Under the pieces are notes generated by a model. The model had not been told where the DNA came from. It saw only the letters and a list, made by a program, of their open reading frames with translations, and did no database searches. A program made the position numbers and the translations under genes. Positions 7,446-15,797 of a DNA stretch of 30,416 bases are shown piece after piece. The stretch is from contig JAEZZZ010000010.1 in the NCBI GenBank assembly GCA_023418255.1, positions 1 through 30,416 of the forward strand, written 5' to 3'. Source of the DNA: Bacteroidota bacterium (lineage in GTDB: Bacteria > Bacteroidota > Bacteroidia > Bacteroidales > Dysgonomonadaceae). The stretch's first letter is position 1. The number at the start of each line of letters is the position of its first letter.

Positions 7446-8528
7446 TTATTGAATAATCTGCTTTATGGCCCCCAAATGTGGATAGAAGATGACGCTAATA
7501 GGCTTTTTCAAGTTGTCGAACATGCGTTTGGTGAGGACTTCTTGTGAGCCGAATTGCACAATGTCCACTTCCGATTCATGAATGGTTTCGCCCTCAAAAT
7601 CGATGGTCAAAATACCTTTCGAGGGGATGTTATAAACCACGCCCGAAGAAAATTTCTTTTCCATCCGTTGCCGTTCTCTTTCCGAAAGTTCTTCATGCTG
7701 TATGGGTGTTTTGTTTTTTAGCGACAAGTATAATGGTTTTCCTGCCAAGTCGTCGGAATCAACTAGGCCCAGTTTTGATGAAAATCGCGCGACAACCTTT
7801 CTGTCTATATTGTTTTTATCGGGGATGATGGTCACTTTTTCAATCCATGTTTCATCATTTGTTTTGCCTGAAAAAAGGGATGTCAAAGCTGCTTGTTGCT
7901 CTTCCAAACGGGTCATTACCAGCTTATATGCCTCACCATCAGGGGGCATGTTTTCTGCTTCACCCATCAATATGTCGCTGTGGCTTTGTCGCAAAGCATA
8001 TATTTGTTTGGCAATCAGTTCTGCCTGTTTTGCGGTGGAACCTGCCATAATAATTTCTTCCGTAAAAAACTGTCGCGGATTGATATCGCTTTCTTTGTTT
8101 TGTAAAGTAGCGTTTGTCTGCTTGGGCAACGTGTCAAATTCGGGTTGCGCGTTGATGGAGCAAATCAAACCCTCTTTTGTCAAAAAAAGATAGGGCTCCA
8201 GCGAGTTTGATTTAAATTCCACTAAAAATGAATTTTCCTTATTGGGAATCCCTGCGTTCTCAATATGCACATCTTCAATAGAATAAACGATTCTGTCTTC
8301 TGTGATGGGATTATTTATATTCAGGTAGCGCTGTGCATACGGATAAAAATCACCTCGTTGAAATATTGTTTTTTTAATGGTGAATTCGATTACAAGCGAT
8401 GTTTTTGGCAGTGTATATGCCACACCATAATTGTTCGCTTTCACGGCATTCATGCGTACCGTTTCTTGTGCGAACAGAGGAATGGATAAGCAAAAAATAA
8501 TTGATATAAGGGGAAGCCGTCTTTTCAT
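7446..8528 (-). CDS. DUF4831 family secreted protein
   Basis: A 360-residue protein with a clear Sec signal peptide (MKRRLPLISIIFCLSIPLFAQ), so it acts in the periplasm or at the outer membrane. The motifs 'NNYGVAYTLPKTSLVIEFTIKKT', a central 'EIIMAGSTAKQAELIAKQIYALRQS' and a Gly-Glu-Ala-rich stretch match what I remember of DUF4831, a Bacteroidota-only family of unknown function. It begins 10 bases after the pheS stop and is probably cotranscribed with pheS. No enzymatic motif is visible. Confidence 0.8.
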   Translation of the reverse strand: MKRRLPLISIIFCLSIPLFAQETVRMNAVKANNYGVAYTLPKTSLVIEFTIKKTIFQRGDFYPYAQRYLNINNPITEDRIVYSIEDVHIENAGIPNKENSFLVEFKSNSLEPYLFLTKEGLICSINAQPEFDTLPKQTNATLQNKESDINPRQFFTEEIIMAGSTAKQAELIAKQIYALRQSHSDILMGEAENMPPDGEAYKLVMTRLEEQQAALTSLFSGKTNDETWIEKVTIIPDKNNIDRKVVARFSSKLGLVDSDDLAGKPLYLSLKNKTPIQHEELSERERQRMEKKFSSGVVYNIPSKGILTIDFEGETIHESEVDIVQFGSQEVLTKRMFDNLKKPISVIFYPHLGAIKQIIQ

Positions 8529-8538
8529 ATTTTTACGT

Positions 8539-9558
8539 TTATAATGCTGATTTAAACTGTTCTAAAAATCGAATATCGTTATCGAAAAACAAGCGAATAT
8601 CATTGATGCGATATTTCAGCATTGTGATGCGTTCAATTCCCATTCCCAAAGCATATCCTGTGTAGATGGAACTGTCAATGCCGCAGTTATCCAGCACGTT
8701 AGGGTCAACCATGCCACATCCGAGAATTTCCACCCAACCGGTTTTTTTACAGATATTGCAGCCTTTTCCCGAACAGATGTGGCACGAAATGTCCATCTCG
8801 GCGCTCGGCTCAGTAAAAGGAAAGTAGGATGGACGAAGTCGAATTTGTGTGTTGCTGCCAAACATCTCTTTGGCAAAAAACAGTAACGCCTGTTTTAAAT
8901 CAGCAAACGACACATTTTTATCTACATAGAGCGCTTCCACTTGATGAAAAAGACAATGAGCGCGTGCCGAAATAGCCTCGTTGCGATATACGCGTCCGGG
9001 ACAAATAATGCGAATGGGGGGGGCCGCTTTTTCCATAACGCGTGTTTGAACCGACGAAGTGTGCGTTCGCAGCACAATTTCGGGATTGCGTTGGATAAAA
9101 AACGTGTCTTGCATATCACGTGCCGGATGGTCTTCCGCAAAATTAAGCGACGAAAACACATGCCAGTCATCTTCCACCTCGGGGCCATCAGCAATGGAAA
9201 ATCCCAATCGTTTAAAAATATTGCAAATTTGCTCTTTTACAATCGAAAGCGGATGGCGCGTTCCCAATGGAATGGGATAGGCGGTGCGTGTCAAATCAAT
9301 TTCCTGCGTTTTTGCGTTGGACGTCAACAGTTGCGATTTCATCGAATTGATTTTCTCTTGCGCTCGGTTTTTAAGTTGATTCAGTTTGATGCCGATTTCA
9401 CGCTTCTGCTCATTTGGCACATTCCTGAAATCATTCATCAGTGCGTTGATAATGCCTTTTTTACTTAAATATTTTATACGTAATGCTTCAATTTCCTCGG
9501 TCGAGGCAGGGGTCAATCGCTCAATTTCTTGTAATAGCTGTTCAATTTTTTCTATCAT
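8539..9558 (-). CDS. pheS: Phenylalanine--tRNA ligase alpha subunit
   Basis: A 339-residue class II synthetase subunit that activates phenylalanine. The N-terminal coiled coil (about 1-85) binds tRNA. The catalytic core shows 'HPLSIVKEQI', 'DTFFI', 'LRTHTSSVQTR', the motif 2 region 'GRVYRNEAISARAHCLFHQVE' and motif 3 'GYALGMGIERITMLKY'. A four-cysteine loop 'CHICSGKGCNICKKTGW' is retained, as in Bacteroidota PheS. The frame stays open back to 9615, but that includes a promoter-like box; the ATG at 9558 gives the normal start 'MIEKIEQLL'. pheT is not adjacent, which is common in this phylum. Followed after 10 bases by the DUF4831 gene. Confidence 0.96.
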   Translation of the reverse strand: MIEKIEQLLQEIERLTPASTEEIEALRIKYLSKKGIINALMNDFRNVPNEQKREIGIKLNQLKNRAQEKINSMKSQLLTSNAKTQEIDLTRTAYPIPLGTRHPLSIVKEQICNIFKRLGFSIADGPEVEDDWHVFSSLNFAEDHPARDMQDTFFIQRNPEIVLRTHTSSVQTRVMEKAAPPIRIICPGRVYRNEAISARAHCLFHQVEALYVDKNVSFADLKQALLFFAKEMFGSNTQIRLRPSYFPFTEPSAEMDISCHICSGKGCNICKKTGWVEILGCGMVDPNVLDNCGIDSSIYTGYALGMGIERITMLKYRINDIRLFFDNDIRFLEQFKSAL

Positions 9559-9586
9559 AAACACAAATTCAGATTCAACTTTTGCA

Positions 9587-9594
9587 CAAAAATA
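9587..9594 (-). promoter_or_regulatory. -7 box for pheS
   Basis: On the minus strand TATTTTTG fits TAnnTTTG and lies 28 bases before the chosen pheS ATG. No convincing -33 box is seen. Confidence 0.4.
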
Positions 9595-9685
9595 CGGTTT
9601 TATTTGCGATTTCATTTCATTTTAGTTTAAAAAGATTTTCCGATACATTTTTTCATTGTCCTGTGGCGAATCAAAAATTATGATG

Positions 9686-9693
9686 TATATTTG
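9686..9693 (+). promoter_or_regulatory. -7 box for tilS
   Basis: TATATTTG fits TAnnTTTG and lies 21 bases before the tilS ATG. The upstream TTG at 9656-9658 is too far away to be a normal -33 box. Confidence 0.5.
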
Positions 9694-9714
9694 TTTTGAG
9701 AAGATGAAAACAAG

Positions 9715-11046
9715 ATGCTGCATAAGATTGAAAAATATATAGAACAACAGAGTTTGATAAAGCCGGGCTCTACGGTGATTGTGGGAACCAGTGGTGGTGC
9801 CGATTCCATGGCGCTATTGGATATCCTCAGACGGCTGAATCACCCCTGTATCGCAGCTCACTGCAACTTTCATCTTCGTGGCGATGAATCGAATCGCGAT
9901 GCTGCATTTGTTCGTAATTGGTGTGAGCAGCATAAAATAGAGGCCACATTTGTCGATTTTGACACACATAAATATGCTCGCGAACAAAAAATCTCTATCG
10001 AAATGGCTGCTCGTGAGCTACGATACAGATGGTTTGAAACCGTTCGCAAAAAATATTCTGCCCAAGCCATTGCCGTGGCACATCATAGAGACGATTCTAT
10101 CGAAACCGTTTTGCTAAACTTAATTCGAGGAACCGGCATCAAAGGTTTGACAGGCATTTCGCCAAAAAATGGATATATCGTTCGTCCTTTATTGGTGGTT
10201 TCACATGAAGAGATACACGAATACTTGCGCGGACGCGATATTCCATTTGTTTTTGACAGTACCAATGCCGACGAGGCGTTTTTGCGAAATGCCATACGTC
10301 TTAAAATTATTCCGGCGTTGGAAACATTAAACCCTGCTGTTAAAGAAGCCATACTGCGCACTTCGTATCATCTTTCTGAGACGGAGAAAGTATATCAACA
10401 TTCACTTGAACAATGGACAAAAGATATTTTTATTGACAATAAAATCGCTATCGAGCCCATGAAGAAATTGCCTTCGCCCCGCTCATTGCTTTTCCATATT
10501 TTGTCGCCATTGGGATTTTCGTCTTCTGACATCGAAGATGTTTATGAGAGCATTAACGCGCAACCCGGGAAAAGATTTTATTCCAACAAAGGCTATCGCT
10601 TGACGCGCGATCGTGATTGTTTTTTGCTGGATAAAGTGCGGTCTCAAACTTCCGAATCCGATTTTTATATTGATGCCGATTGTAATGAAGTTAAACATCC
10701 GATGCATTTAAAAATAGAAAAAACATCATCCGACAATGCAATTGTAAAAGACAAATCGATATTGTATCTGGATATAGACACAATTTCTTTTCCGCTTGTT
10801 TTACGTCGATGGAAACCGGGAGATTGGTTTATTCCCTTTGGCATGACCGGTCGGAAGAAATTAAGCGACTATTTTACTGACCGAAAATTTAGTGCTTCTG
10901 ATAAAGAAAATGTGTGGATTCTCATCTCAGGAGATGATATTGTGTGGATTGTAGGAGAGCGTTCCGATAACCGGTTTCGCGTCACCGACACCACACGTAA
11001 TATGCTTGTGATACACATAATAGGAGAGGAGCGGAGGAAAAAATAA
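9715..11046 (+). CDS. tilS: tRNA(Ile)-lysidine synthetase
   Basis: A 443-residue ATP-dependent enzyme that converts C34 of the CAU-anticodon tRNA-Ile to lysidine so that it reads AUA. The PP-loop 'SGGADS' is at residues 26-31, followed by 'HCNFHLRGDESNRD', 'ARELRYRWFE', 'AVAHHRDDSIETVLLNLIRGTG' and 'GLTGISPKNG', all characteristic of TilS. The C-terminal domain with 'LRRWKPGDWFIPFGMTGRKK' is present, so this is the long form with a tRNA-binding tail. It is first in a run with a 42-residue membrane peptide and serS. Confidence 0.96.
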   Translation: MLHKIEKYIEQQSLIKPGSTVIVGTSGGADSMALLDILRRLNHPCIAAHCNFHLRGDESNRDAAFVRNWCEQHKIEATFVDFDTHKYAREQKISIEMAARELRYRWFETVRKKYSAQAIAVAHHRDDSIETVLLNLIRGTGIKGLTGISPKNGYIVRPLLVVSHEEIHEYLRGRDIPFVFDSTNADEAFLRNAIRLKIIPALETLNPAVKEAILRTSYHLSETEKVYQHSLEQWTKDIFIDNKIAIEPMKKLPSPRSLLFHILSPLGFSSSDIEDVYESINAQPGKRFYSNKGYRLTRDRDCFLLDKVRSQTSESDFYIDADCNEVKHPMHLKIEKTSSDNAIVKDKSILYLDIDTISFPLVLRRWKPGDWFIPFGMTGRKKLSDYFTDRKFSASDKENVWILISGDDIVWIVGERSDNRFRVTDTTRNMLVIHIIGEERRKK

Positions 11047-11177
11047 TCTATCGATTGTCAGAAAACAATTGTCTTTGAAGCGGCTCTATTTTCCCATATT
11101 TCATTTTTTTTATTGCACTTTTTTTCCGAATTTTGTGTTTTACAAAAACCATAGAATATTTAATTTGTTATAATTAT

Positions 11178-11306
11178 ATGAAAACTAAAAACTTTTTGAT
11201 TTTTGCCGCCTTTGCAGGATTTGCATATTGGGTTATACATCGTGAACGCCAGAGAAAAATAAAAGAGCGAGAAGCCCGCGAATTTCTTCATTTTCAAATT
11301 TTCTGA
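11178..11306 (+). CDS. 42-residue single-pass membrane peptide
   Basis: A short open frame with a positively charged start (MKTKN), a hydrophobic helix at about residues 6-20 ('FLIFAAFAGFAYWVI') and a strongly charged tail with four ER or RE dipeptides, ending HFQIF. The shape is that of a genuine small membrane protein: N-in helix, soluble basic and acidic C-terminus. It lies between tilS and serS with its own ATG and about 130 bases of upstream sequence. I do not recognise a family. No protein of this size is expected by chance to have such an ordered layout, but coding is not proven. Confidence 0.5.
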   Translation: MKTKNFLIFAAFAGFAYWVIHRERQRKIKEREAREFLHFQIF

Positions 11307-11365
11307 TATCTCATTAACCCAAAAACAAATACACCGTTCAATCGTTTTAATGTCAAGAATATTGC

Positions 11366-11373
11366 TACCTTTG
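11366..11373 (+). promoter_or_regulatory. -7 box for serS
   Basis: TACCTTTG fits TAnnTTTG and lies 45 bases before the serS ATG. The -33 region holds only TTTT at 11345-11348 with a 17-base spacer. Confidence 0.5.
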
Positions 11374-11418
11374 CACTTTCTTTTTATCAAACAAAACAGT
11401 TGAAACAGCCATTTTTAT

Positions 11419-12690
11419 ATGCTTACACTCAAAGTTATTAACGAACAGCCGGAAGAAATCATTCGCCGCTTGTCCATCAAACATTTTGATGCAGCCGATG
11501 CCGTTCGGCAAATCATCGATTTAGATAAAACCAGAAGAGCCACACAAACAGCCTTAGATGCCAACTTGTCCGAAATCAACACCGTATCGAAACGAATCGG
11601 CATATTGATGAAAGGAGACAAAAAAGAGGAGGCGGAGGCTATTCGCGCTTCTGTTTCTAAGCTGAAAGAGACCACAAAAGAGCAAGAAGAAACGTTGCGA
11701 AACGCCGAAGAGCAAATACAACAAATTCTTGTAACCATCCCGAACCTTCCACACTCTTCGGTACCCGAAGGAAAAGGTGCCGAAGACAATGTGGTAGAAC
11801 GTGAAGGTGGAACAATGCCTTCGCTCGCCGATAACGCGTTGCCGCATTGGGAATTAGCAAAGAAATATGATTTAATTGATTTTGAGCTTGGTGTGAAAAT
11901 TAGCGGTGCGGGTTTCCCTGTGTATAAAGGAAAAGGTGCTCGATTGCAGCGTGCCCTCATCAATTTCTTTTTGGACAATGCACGCGAAGCCGGATTTATT
12001 GAGATGCAGCCGCCCTATTTGGTAAATAGTGATTCCGGATTTGGCACAGGACAACTTCCCGATAAAGAAGGGCAAATGTATCCGGTTGCTTCTGACGATT
12101 TATACCTTATCCCGACGGCAGAAGTGCCCATCACCAATATCTATCGCAATGTGGTGCTCGATGAGAAAGAATTGCCCATAAAAAACACCGCATATTCTGC
12201 CTGTTTTCGTCGCGAGGCCGGTTCATACGGAAAAGATGTACGTGGGCTGAATCGTCTACATCAGTTTGATAAAGTGGAGATTGTGTGTATCGATACACCA
12301 CAAAACTCTTATCAGCGACTCGACGAAATGGTGAATTATGTGCAAACACTTGTAGAAAAATTGGAGCTGCCGTGGCGCATTTTGCGTTTATGCGGTGGCG
12401 ATATCAGCTTTACTTCATCGCTTACTTTTGATTTTGAGGTTTTTTCGGCTGCACAAAAACGTTGGTTGGAGGTAAGTTCTGTTTCTAACTTTGAAAACTA
12501 TCAAGCCAACCGACTAAAATGTCGCTATCGCGACGCCGAGCGTAAAATTCAACTTTGCCACACGCTCAACGGAAGTGCTTTGGCATTGCCGCGTATTGTT
12601 GCCGCACTATTGGAAAACAACCAAACAGCCGAAGGCATCCGCATTCCGAGGGTGCTTGTGCCTTATACCGGTTTTGAATTAATTGATTAG
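11419..12690 (+). CDS. serS: Serine--tRNA ligase
   Basis: A 423-residue class II synthetase that charges tRNA-Ser (and tRNA-Sec where present). The N-terminal arm at about 30-105 is a long coiled coil that grips the tRNA extra arm. The core has 'TAEVP' (233-237), motif 2 'FRREAGSYGKDVRGL' (263-277) with 'RLHQFDKVE', and motif 3 'LNGSALALPR' followed by 'RIPRVLVPYTG' near the C-terminus. Length is standard. It has its own -7 box and ends before a decayed gap. Confidence 0.97.
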   Translation: MLTLKVINEQPEEIIRRLSIKHFDAADAVRQIIDLDKTRRATQTALDANLSEINTVSKRIGILMKGDKKEEAEAIRASVSKLKETTKEQEETLRNAEEQIQQILVTIPNLPHSSVPEGKGAEDNVVEREGGTMPSLADNALPHWELAKKYDLIDFELGVKISGAGFPVYKGKGARLQRALINFFLDNAREAGFIEMQPPYLVNSDSGFGTGQLPDKEGQMYPVASDDLYLIPTAEVPITNIYRNVVLDEKELPIKNTAYSACFRREAGSYGKDVRGLNRLHQFDKVEIVCIDTPQNSYQRLDEMVNYVQTLVEKLELPWRILRLCGGDISFTSSLTFDFEVFSAAQKRWLEVSSVSNFENYQANRLKCRYRDAERKIQLCHTLNGSALALPRIVAALLENNQTAEGIRIPRVLVPYTGFELID

Positions 12691-13320
12691 GAAAGGCGAT
12701 TTTGGAGTGGAACATGAAAGATGTATTAAAACAACTTGGTTGATCAAGATTAATAAATGATGCATTTTTATTGCTTGTTGGAAATTCTTCATCATTTTGC
12801 AGACAGTTTGGAGTGGAAGTGGGTCATTCCTTATAAAATAAAATTATGTTGAAAAAATATATTTTATTATTGCTGTCCGCTAAAACAATAAAATTGTATA
12901 ATGAGTTATCTGAATCGCAGATTTAACCCGATTAAGACTTTCATTTCAGAAAACCAAGCCCCATCAATCAAAAAGGGAGGGTTCCGGCAGTCTATCCTTG
13001 ACTGCTTGAAGCATTTTTGCCCAACCTTCTTCTGATGCTTCAATGAATCTCTGGTAATTAACGTAATACATCAACATTTTTCTGAACATGCTCGCTATTC
13101 CAGAGAAGTTCTATGAGTGTCTGTTTCACTTTTGCAGTATCATGATCAGGATTGACGATAAGCGTTACTCAAATTTGAATCTTGATGGCATTGGCATTTT
13201 AGTGGACGCCGATGTTAAAAAATGCGATATTCACTGATTCATAAGAAAGGGGGGGCATGCAAAGGTTTATTTCGATGGTGTTTTGAAAAGAGTCGGATAT
13301 TTTTGAGAGAATCTTTCAGT
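12691..13320. other. Decayed 630-base stretch between serS and the HHH protein gene
   Basis: No intact gene is visible. TTTGGAGTGGAA occurs twice (12701-12712 and 12807-12818). A 26-codon frame at 12846-12926 on + begins like a signal peptide (MLKKYILLLLS) and then stops, perhaps the remains of a secreted protein gene. The right half carries a broken coding region on the minus strand, annotated separately. A run of seven G lies near 13249-13255. Confidence 0.4.
12964..13240 (-). pseudogene. Broken coding remnant, family not recognised
   Basis: Reading the minus strand from 13240, one frame gives a protein-like run with two stops (TAA and TGA), then 'VTLIVNPDHDTAKVKQTLI' and 'ELLWNSEHVQKNVDVLR' before a stop at 13058. 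A second frame then continues with 'YYVNYQRFIEASEEGW', 'AKMLQAVKDRLPEPSLFD' and a stop at 12964. The composition looks like real coding sequence, so a gene with in-frame stops and one frameshift is likely. I do not recognise the family. Confidence 0.35.
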
Positions 13321-15375
13321 TCAAAACGACCAACGCAAATATGTAAACAAATCGGTGCGTCTATTTCCATCTATACGTTCAGTCCCGCTTCCAATTTGGT
13401 GGCGATTAAAATATCGTGTATGCCCCATTTTGACTGAAAAGGATAGGTTGGTTTTGACAATATATTTTGTAGACAGAACCAATCGACAACCCTTTCCATA
13501 GAACGATGGCATATAAAAAGTATTCAATAAGTTACGCTCGTAAGAATAGAGCCGTGCATTGTTTGTATCGGCATTAAAATAGGCCATAAAAAAATCTGCA
13601 GACAACGGTTTCTGACCACGATAACCAATATTCTGCGAGAACATATAGCCTCGTTGAGCAGAGGACATATCTTCTTTGTAGGATACAAAATCAACATTGG
13701 TTCGCAACAACCATCCGGTTGACAATTCATGTGAATAACGCAATCGAAACTTATACGTATCATAGGGTAGCACTCGAAATGAACGATCTGTTTCAAATCG
13801 CTTATTCTTCATCTTTTGTTTGTATTTTATTCGTGCCTCAATAGAGTTGAATCGCGAGAAAGCATAAGAAGACAGCAAATAAATATCGGCTGAATGAGAG
13901 GGTAAACTTACATTATATTTTAGCCACGGGAAATAGGCATAATCAATAAATGCAGTTAAAGAAAAACTATAAAACGGCTTATATGTTGCACCTAAGAAAA
14001 CACCCTGTTCGTTACGAACATCACTGCCTTCGGAAAATGCACGTGCATAAAGGGCGTGATAAGAGACCGGGAAATATCGATGCAACGCACTCACGGACAG
14101 TGAGGAGGAAGGATAAAAATGAACTGCATGCAAAGTTGCCACCGCGCCATTTTGAGATCGAGCCGTTTCACCGGCAAACAATAAATTTGGAAGCCGATAA
14201 GAATAATCTATCCCAATATTGAAATTGTGTGAGCCACGAAAGTGATAGATATTGTAATCTCTGACAGTCGGATAAATAGGCTTATTAAAGAAAGAATATA
14301 GAGAACTTACGCCCAATTGAAATCGATTGTTCCGATAGTTTATGTTACCTCCCAAAACTTGTTCTGTTGCATTTCTTTTTTTTGACCTTTCTGATAAAGT
14401 TCGATGCAAACCATCCGTCTTGAACGATGTAATTTCATCTTCCTTAGAAAGATTGGCATCAATTTTTCGATATGAATAAAATGCGGTTACATCTACACGA
14501 TTGAGTTGATACACCATTGATGCGCCTCTGAAAAAGCCACTCTCGGCGGTTGAAAAATGCCGCTTTGGCAGCATCGTTCGCCTTGCGATGTTATCAATCG
14601 CCCATGCTTTATTAACGATAAAATCATTATTGAGTACAAGTCCCTGTCCAAATGAGAGTCTATAATCACCCACTACCACTCGTTTTATATTTCCGATATT
14701 GTTAGCCATGCAATAGAAACCATAATGATCAAATCCTTTGGGATATCCTTTTGTGTATAAAGGTTCACCGGCATCTTTTTCCGCCGTGAGTCCAAATTGT
14801 AACTTATCTTTAAAGCGAAATGAGTAGCGCAATGAGCTGTAAAAGTCTTCTCCCACATATTTTCTATTCGGATATTTCTGTAAAATGCTATCAGAGTAAT
14901 CACGATACCCACTGCGCTTGGTAAGTGTTTTATCAAATCGTAATTGCATATCCCTCTTACCATTTCTGTACATTTCAGAAAATGATGGATAGGGTTCTTT
15001 TTTATCGCCTTTTTCAACACAAAAAAATGGAATGATACGCTCCACTGTTTCATAATCAAGTTGTGGAATATTTCGCAATTCATATACCGTTGCAAGCGGT
15101 CTATATTTCTGTAAGAAGCGAATCATGCCTTCTATTTGCTCGTTGTTCAACAATGGAAAACTTTCCAGCTGTTCGCGCGTCACAGTATTTAGATTTATTG
15201 GATTTTTCTCCAACGACAAGAGCTCTTCATAGAGGTTTTCTATCATTTCCGCATTCATTTCCTCCTCTGCCATACGCTCTAAATAGTTTCGCCAATCATT
15301 CACCTGCGCATGGGACGATGTTGCTACAAAAAGAGCAAAAAACAATGTAAATACACAAGAAAGACGTCCATTCAT
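13321..15375 (-). CDS. Helix-hairpin-helix protein with a C-terminal outer-membrane beta-barrel
   Basis: A 684-residue exported protein. The start at 15375 gives a good signal peptide (MNGRLSCVFTLFFALFVATSSHAQ); the frame extends to 15495, but that covers a promoter box. Residues about 45-135 form one or two helix-hairpin-helix units: 'NPINLNTVTREQLESFPLLN', then 'LATVYELRNIPQLDYETVER', as in ComEA-type domains. From about 150 to the end the sequence alternates polar and aromatic residues typical of beta strands and ends in ...YLRWSF, a terminal Phe as recognised by the BAM machinery. Such fusions are common in Bacteroidota and of unknown function; an HHH domain on the periplasmic side would suggest DNA or protein contact, but this is inference. 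Confidence 0.8.
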   Translation of the reverse strand: MNGRLSCVFTLFFALFVATSSHAQVNDWRNYLERMAEEEMNAEMIENLYEELLSLEKNPINLNTVTREQLESFPLLNNEQIEGMIRFLQKYRPLATVYELRNIPQLDYETVERIIPFFCVEKGDKKEPYPSFSEMYRNGKRDMQLRFDKTLTKRSGYRDYSDSILQKYPNRKYVGEDFYSSLRYSFRFKDKLQFGLTAEKDAGEPLYTKGYPKGFDHYGFYCMANNIGNIKRVVVGDYRLSFGQGLVLNNDFIVNKAWAIDNIARRTMLPKRHFSTAESGFFRGASMVYQLNRVDVTAFYSYRKIDANLSKEDEITSFKTDGLHRTLSERSKKRNATEQVLGGNINYRNNRFQLGVSSLYSFFNKPIYPTVRDYNIYHFRGSHNFNIGIDYSYRLPNLLFAGETARSQNGAVATLHAVHFYPSSSLSVSALHRYFPVSYHALYARAFSEGSDVRNEQGVFLGATYKPFYSFSLTAFIDYAYFPWLKYNVSLPSHSADIYLLSSYAFSRFNSIEARIKYKQKMKNKRFETDRSFRVLPYDTYKFRLRYSHELSTGWLLRTNVDFVSYKEDMSSAQRGYMFSQNIGYRGQKPLSADFFMAYFNADTNNARLYSYERNLLNTFYMPSFYGKGCRLVLSTKYIVKTNLSFSVKMGHTRYFNRHQIGSGTERIDGNRRTDLFTYLRWSF

Positions 15376-15415
15376 GTTATTCCAAATTTTAGATAAAGGT
15401 GTTATGTATGTTTCA

Positions 15416-15447
15416 CAAAAATAATAAATATTTTGTAGAAAAGCAAG
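15416..15447 (-). promoter_or_regulatory. Promoter of the HHH-barrel gene
   Basis: On the minus strand CTTG (15447-15444, three of four matches to TTTG), a 20-base spacer and TATTTTTG (15423-15416) fit the Bacteroidota pattern. The -7 box is 41 bases before the ATG and supports choosing the ATG at 15375. Confidence 0.55.
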
Positions 15448-15500
15448 ATAAAATATCCCTCTAACAAAGATTGTAAGTTTAATTTGTAAATGCAATGCAA

Positions 15501-15532
15501 GAAAAAAATAATAGAGGATCTAGACCCTCTAT
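15501..15532 (-). terminator. Rho-independent terminator on the minus strand with no visible gene
   Basis: On the minus strand ATAGAGG (15532-15526) pairs with CCTCTAT (15517-15511) across an eight-base loop and is followed by TATTTTTTTC. This is a proper terminator, but no minus-strand gene lies to its right. Confidence 0.6.
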
Positions 15533-15564
15533 CATTAGGATAAAAGTTTTAACTTTGTGTTGTT

Positions 15565-15714
15565 ATGGAAAATGAAAAACATATAACCCAGGAGCAAAGG
15601 TACACAATATGTGTTACTGCAACAGTTTCCTATAATCGATTTGTCGAATTACAGTGTAAAGGAAGTATTCCACTTTATTTGCTTGAACAAACCTCCTTTT
15701 GTCTTGTTTTCTAA
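15565..15714 (+). pseudogene. Possible IS30-family transposase N-terminal relic
   Basis: A 49-codon frame begins MENEKHITQEQRYTI, close to the N-terminus of IS30-family transposases as I remember it (a 'LTxEQRYxI' start before a helix-turn-helix). Directly after this, a +1 frame change would give 'VLLQQ', also expected in that family, beginning at 15611. Beyond that neither frame looks like a transposase. A -7-like box TAACTTTG lies at 15550-15557. The rest of the element is gone. A chance match of about 20 residues remains possible. Confidence 0.4.
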
Positions 15715-15733
15715 AATTATCTTTATAATTTAT

Positions 15734-15764
15734 TTTGTTTATATTGTAAATTACTTTATATTTG
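15734..15764 (+). promoter_or_regulatory. Promoter of the regulator-receptor module
   Basis: TTTG (15734-15737), a 19-base spacer and TATATTTG (15757-15764) fully match the Bacteroidota consensus. The expected start near 15771 supports the ATG at 15798 rather than an earlier in-frame ATG at 15762, which overlaps the -7 box. Confidence 0.75.
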
Positions 15765-15797
15765 CAAAGTATTTATCACTTAAAACAAAATAGAGTT

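Noticed and set aside
8999..9013. G homopolymer as a phase-variable tract in pheS
   Set aside because: It encodes the normal Ala-Pro-Pro of an essential gene that is in frame throughout.
9559..9615. Longer N-terminus for PheS
   Set aside because: It covers a -7 box on the same strand and is not part of the PheS family; the ATG at 9558 gives the normal length.
12701..12818. TTTGGAGTGGAA direct repeat, 106 bp apart
   Set aside because: Only two copies of 12 bp in a decayed region; no sign of an element or duplication around them.
13088..13237. A 49-codon + strand frame (MLAIPEKFYECLFHF...)
   Set aside because: It lies opposite the minus-strand remnant, which has better coding character; likely a shadow.
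15376..15495. Longer N-terminus for the HHH-barrel protein
   Set aside because: The extension contains a -7 box and would bury the signal peptide that starts at 15375.
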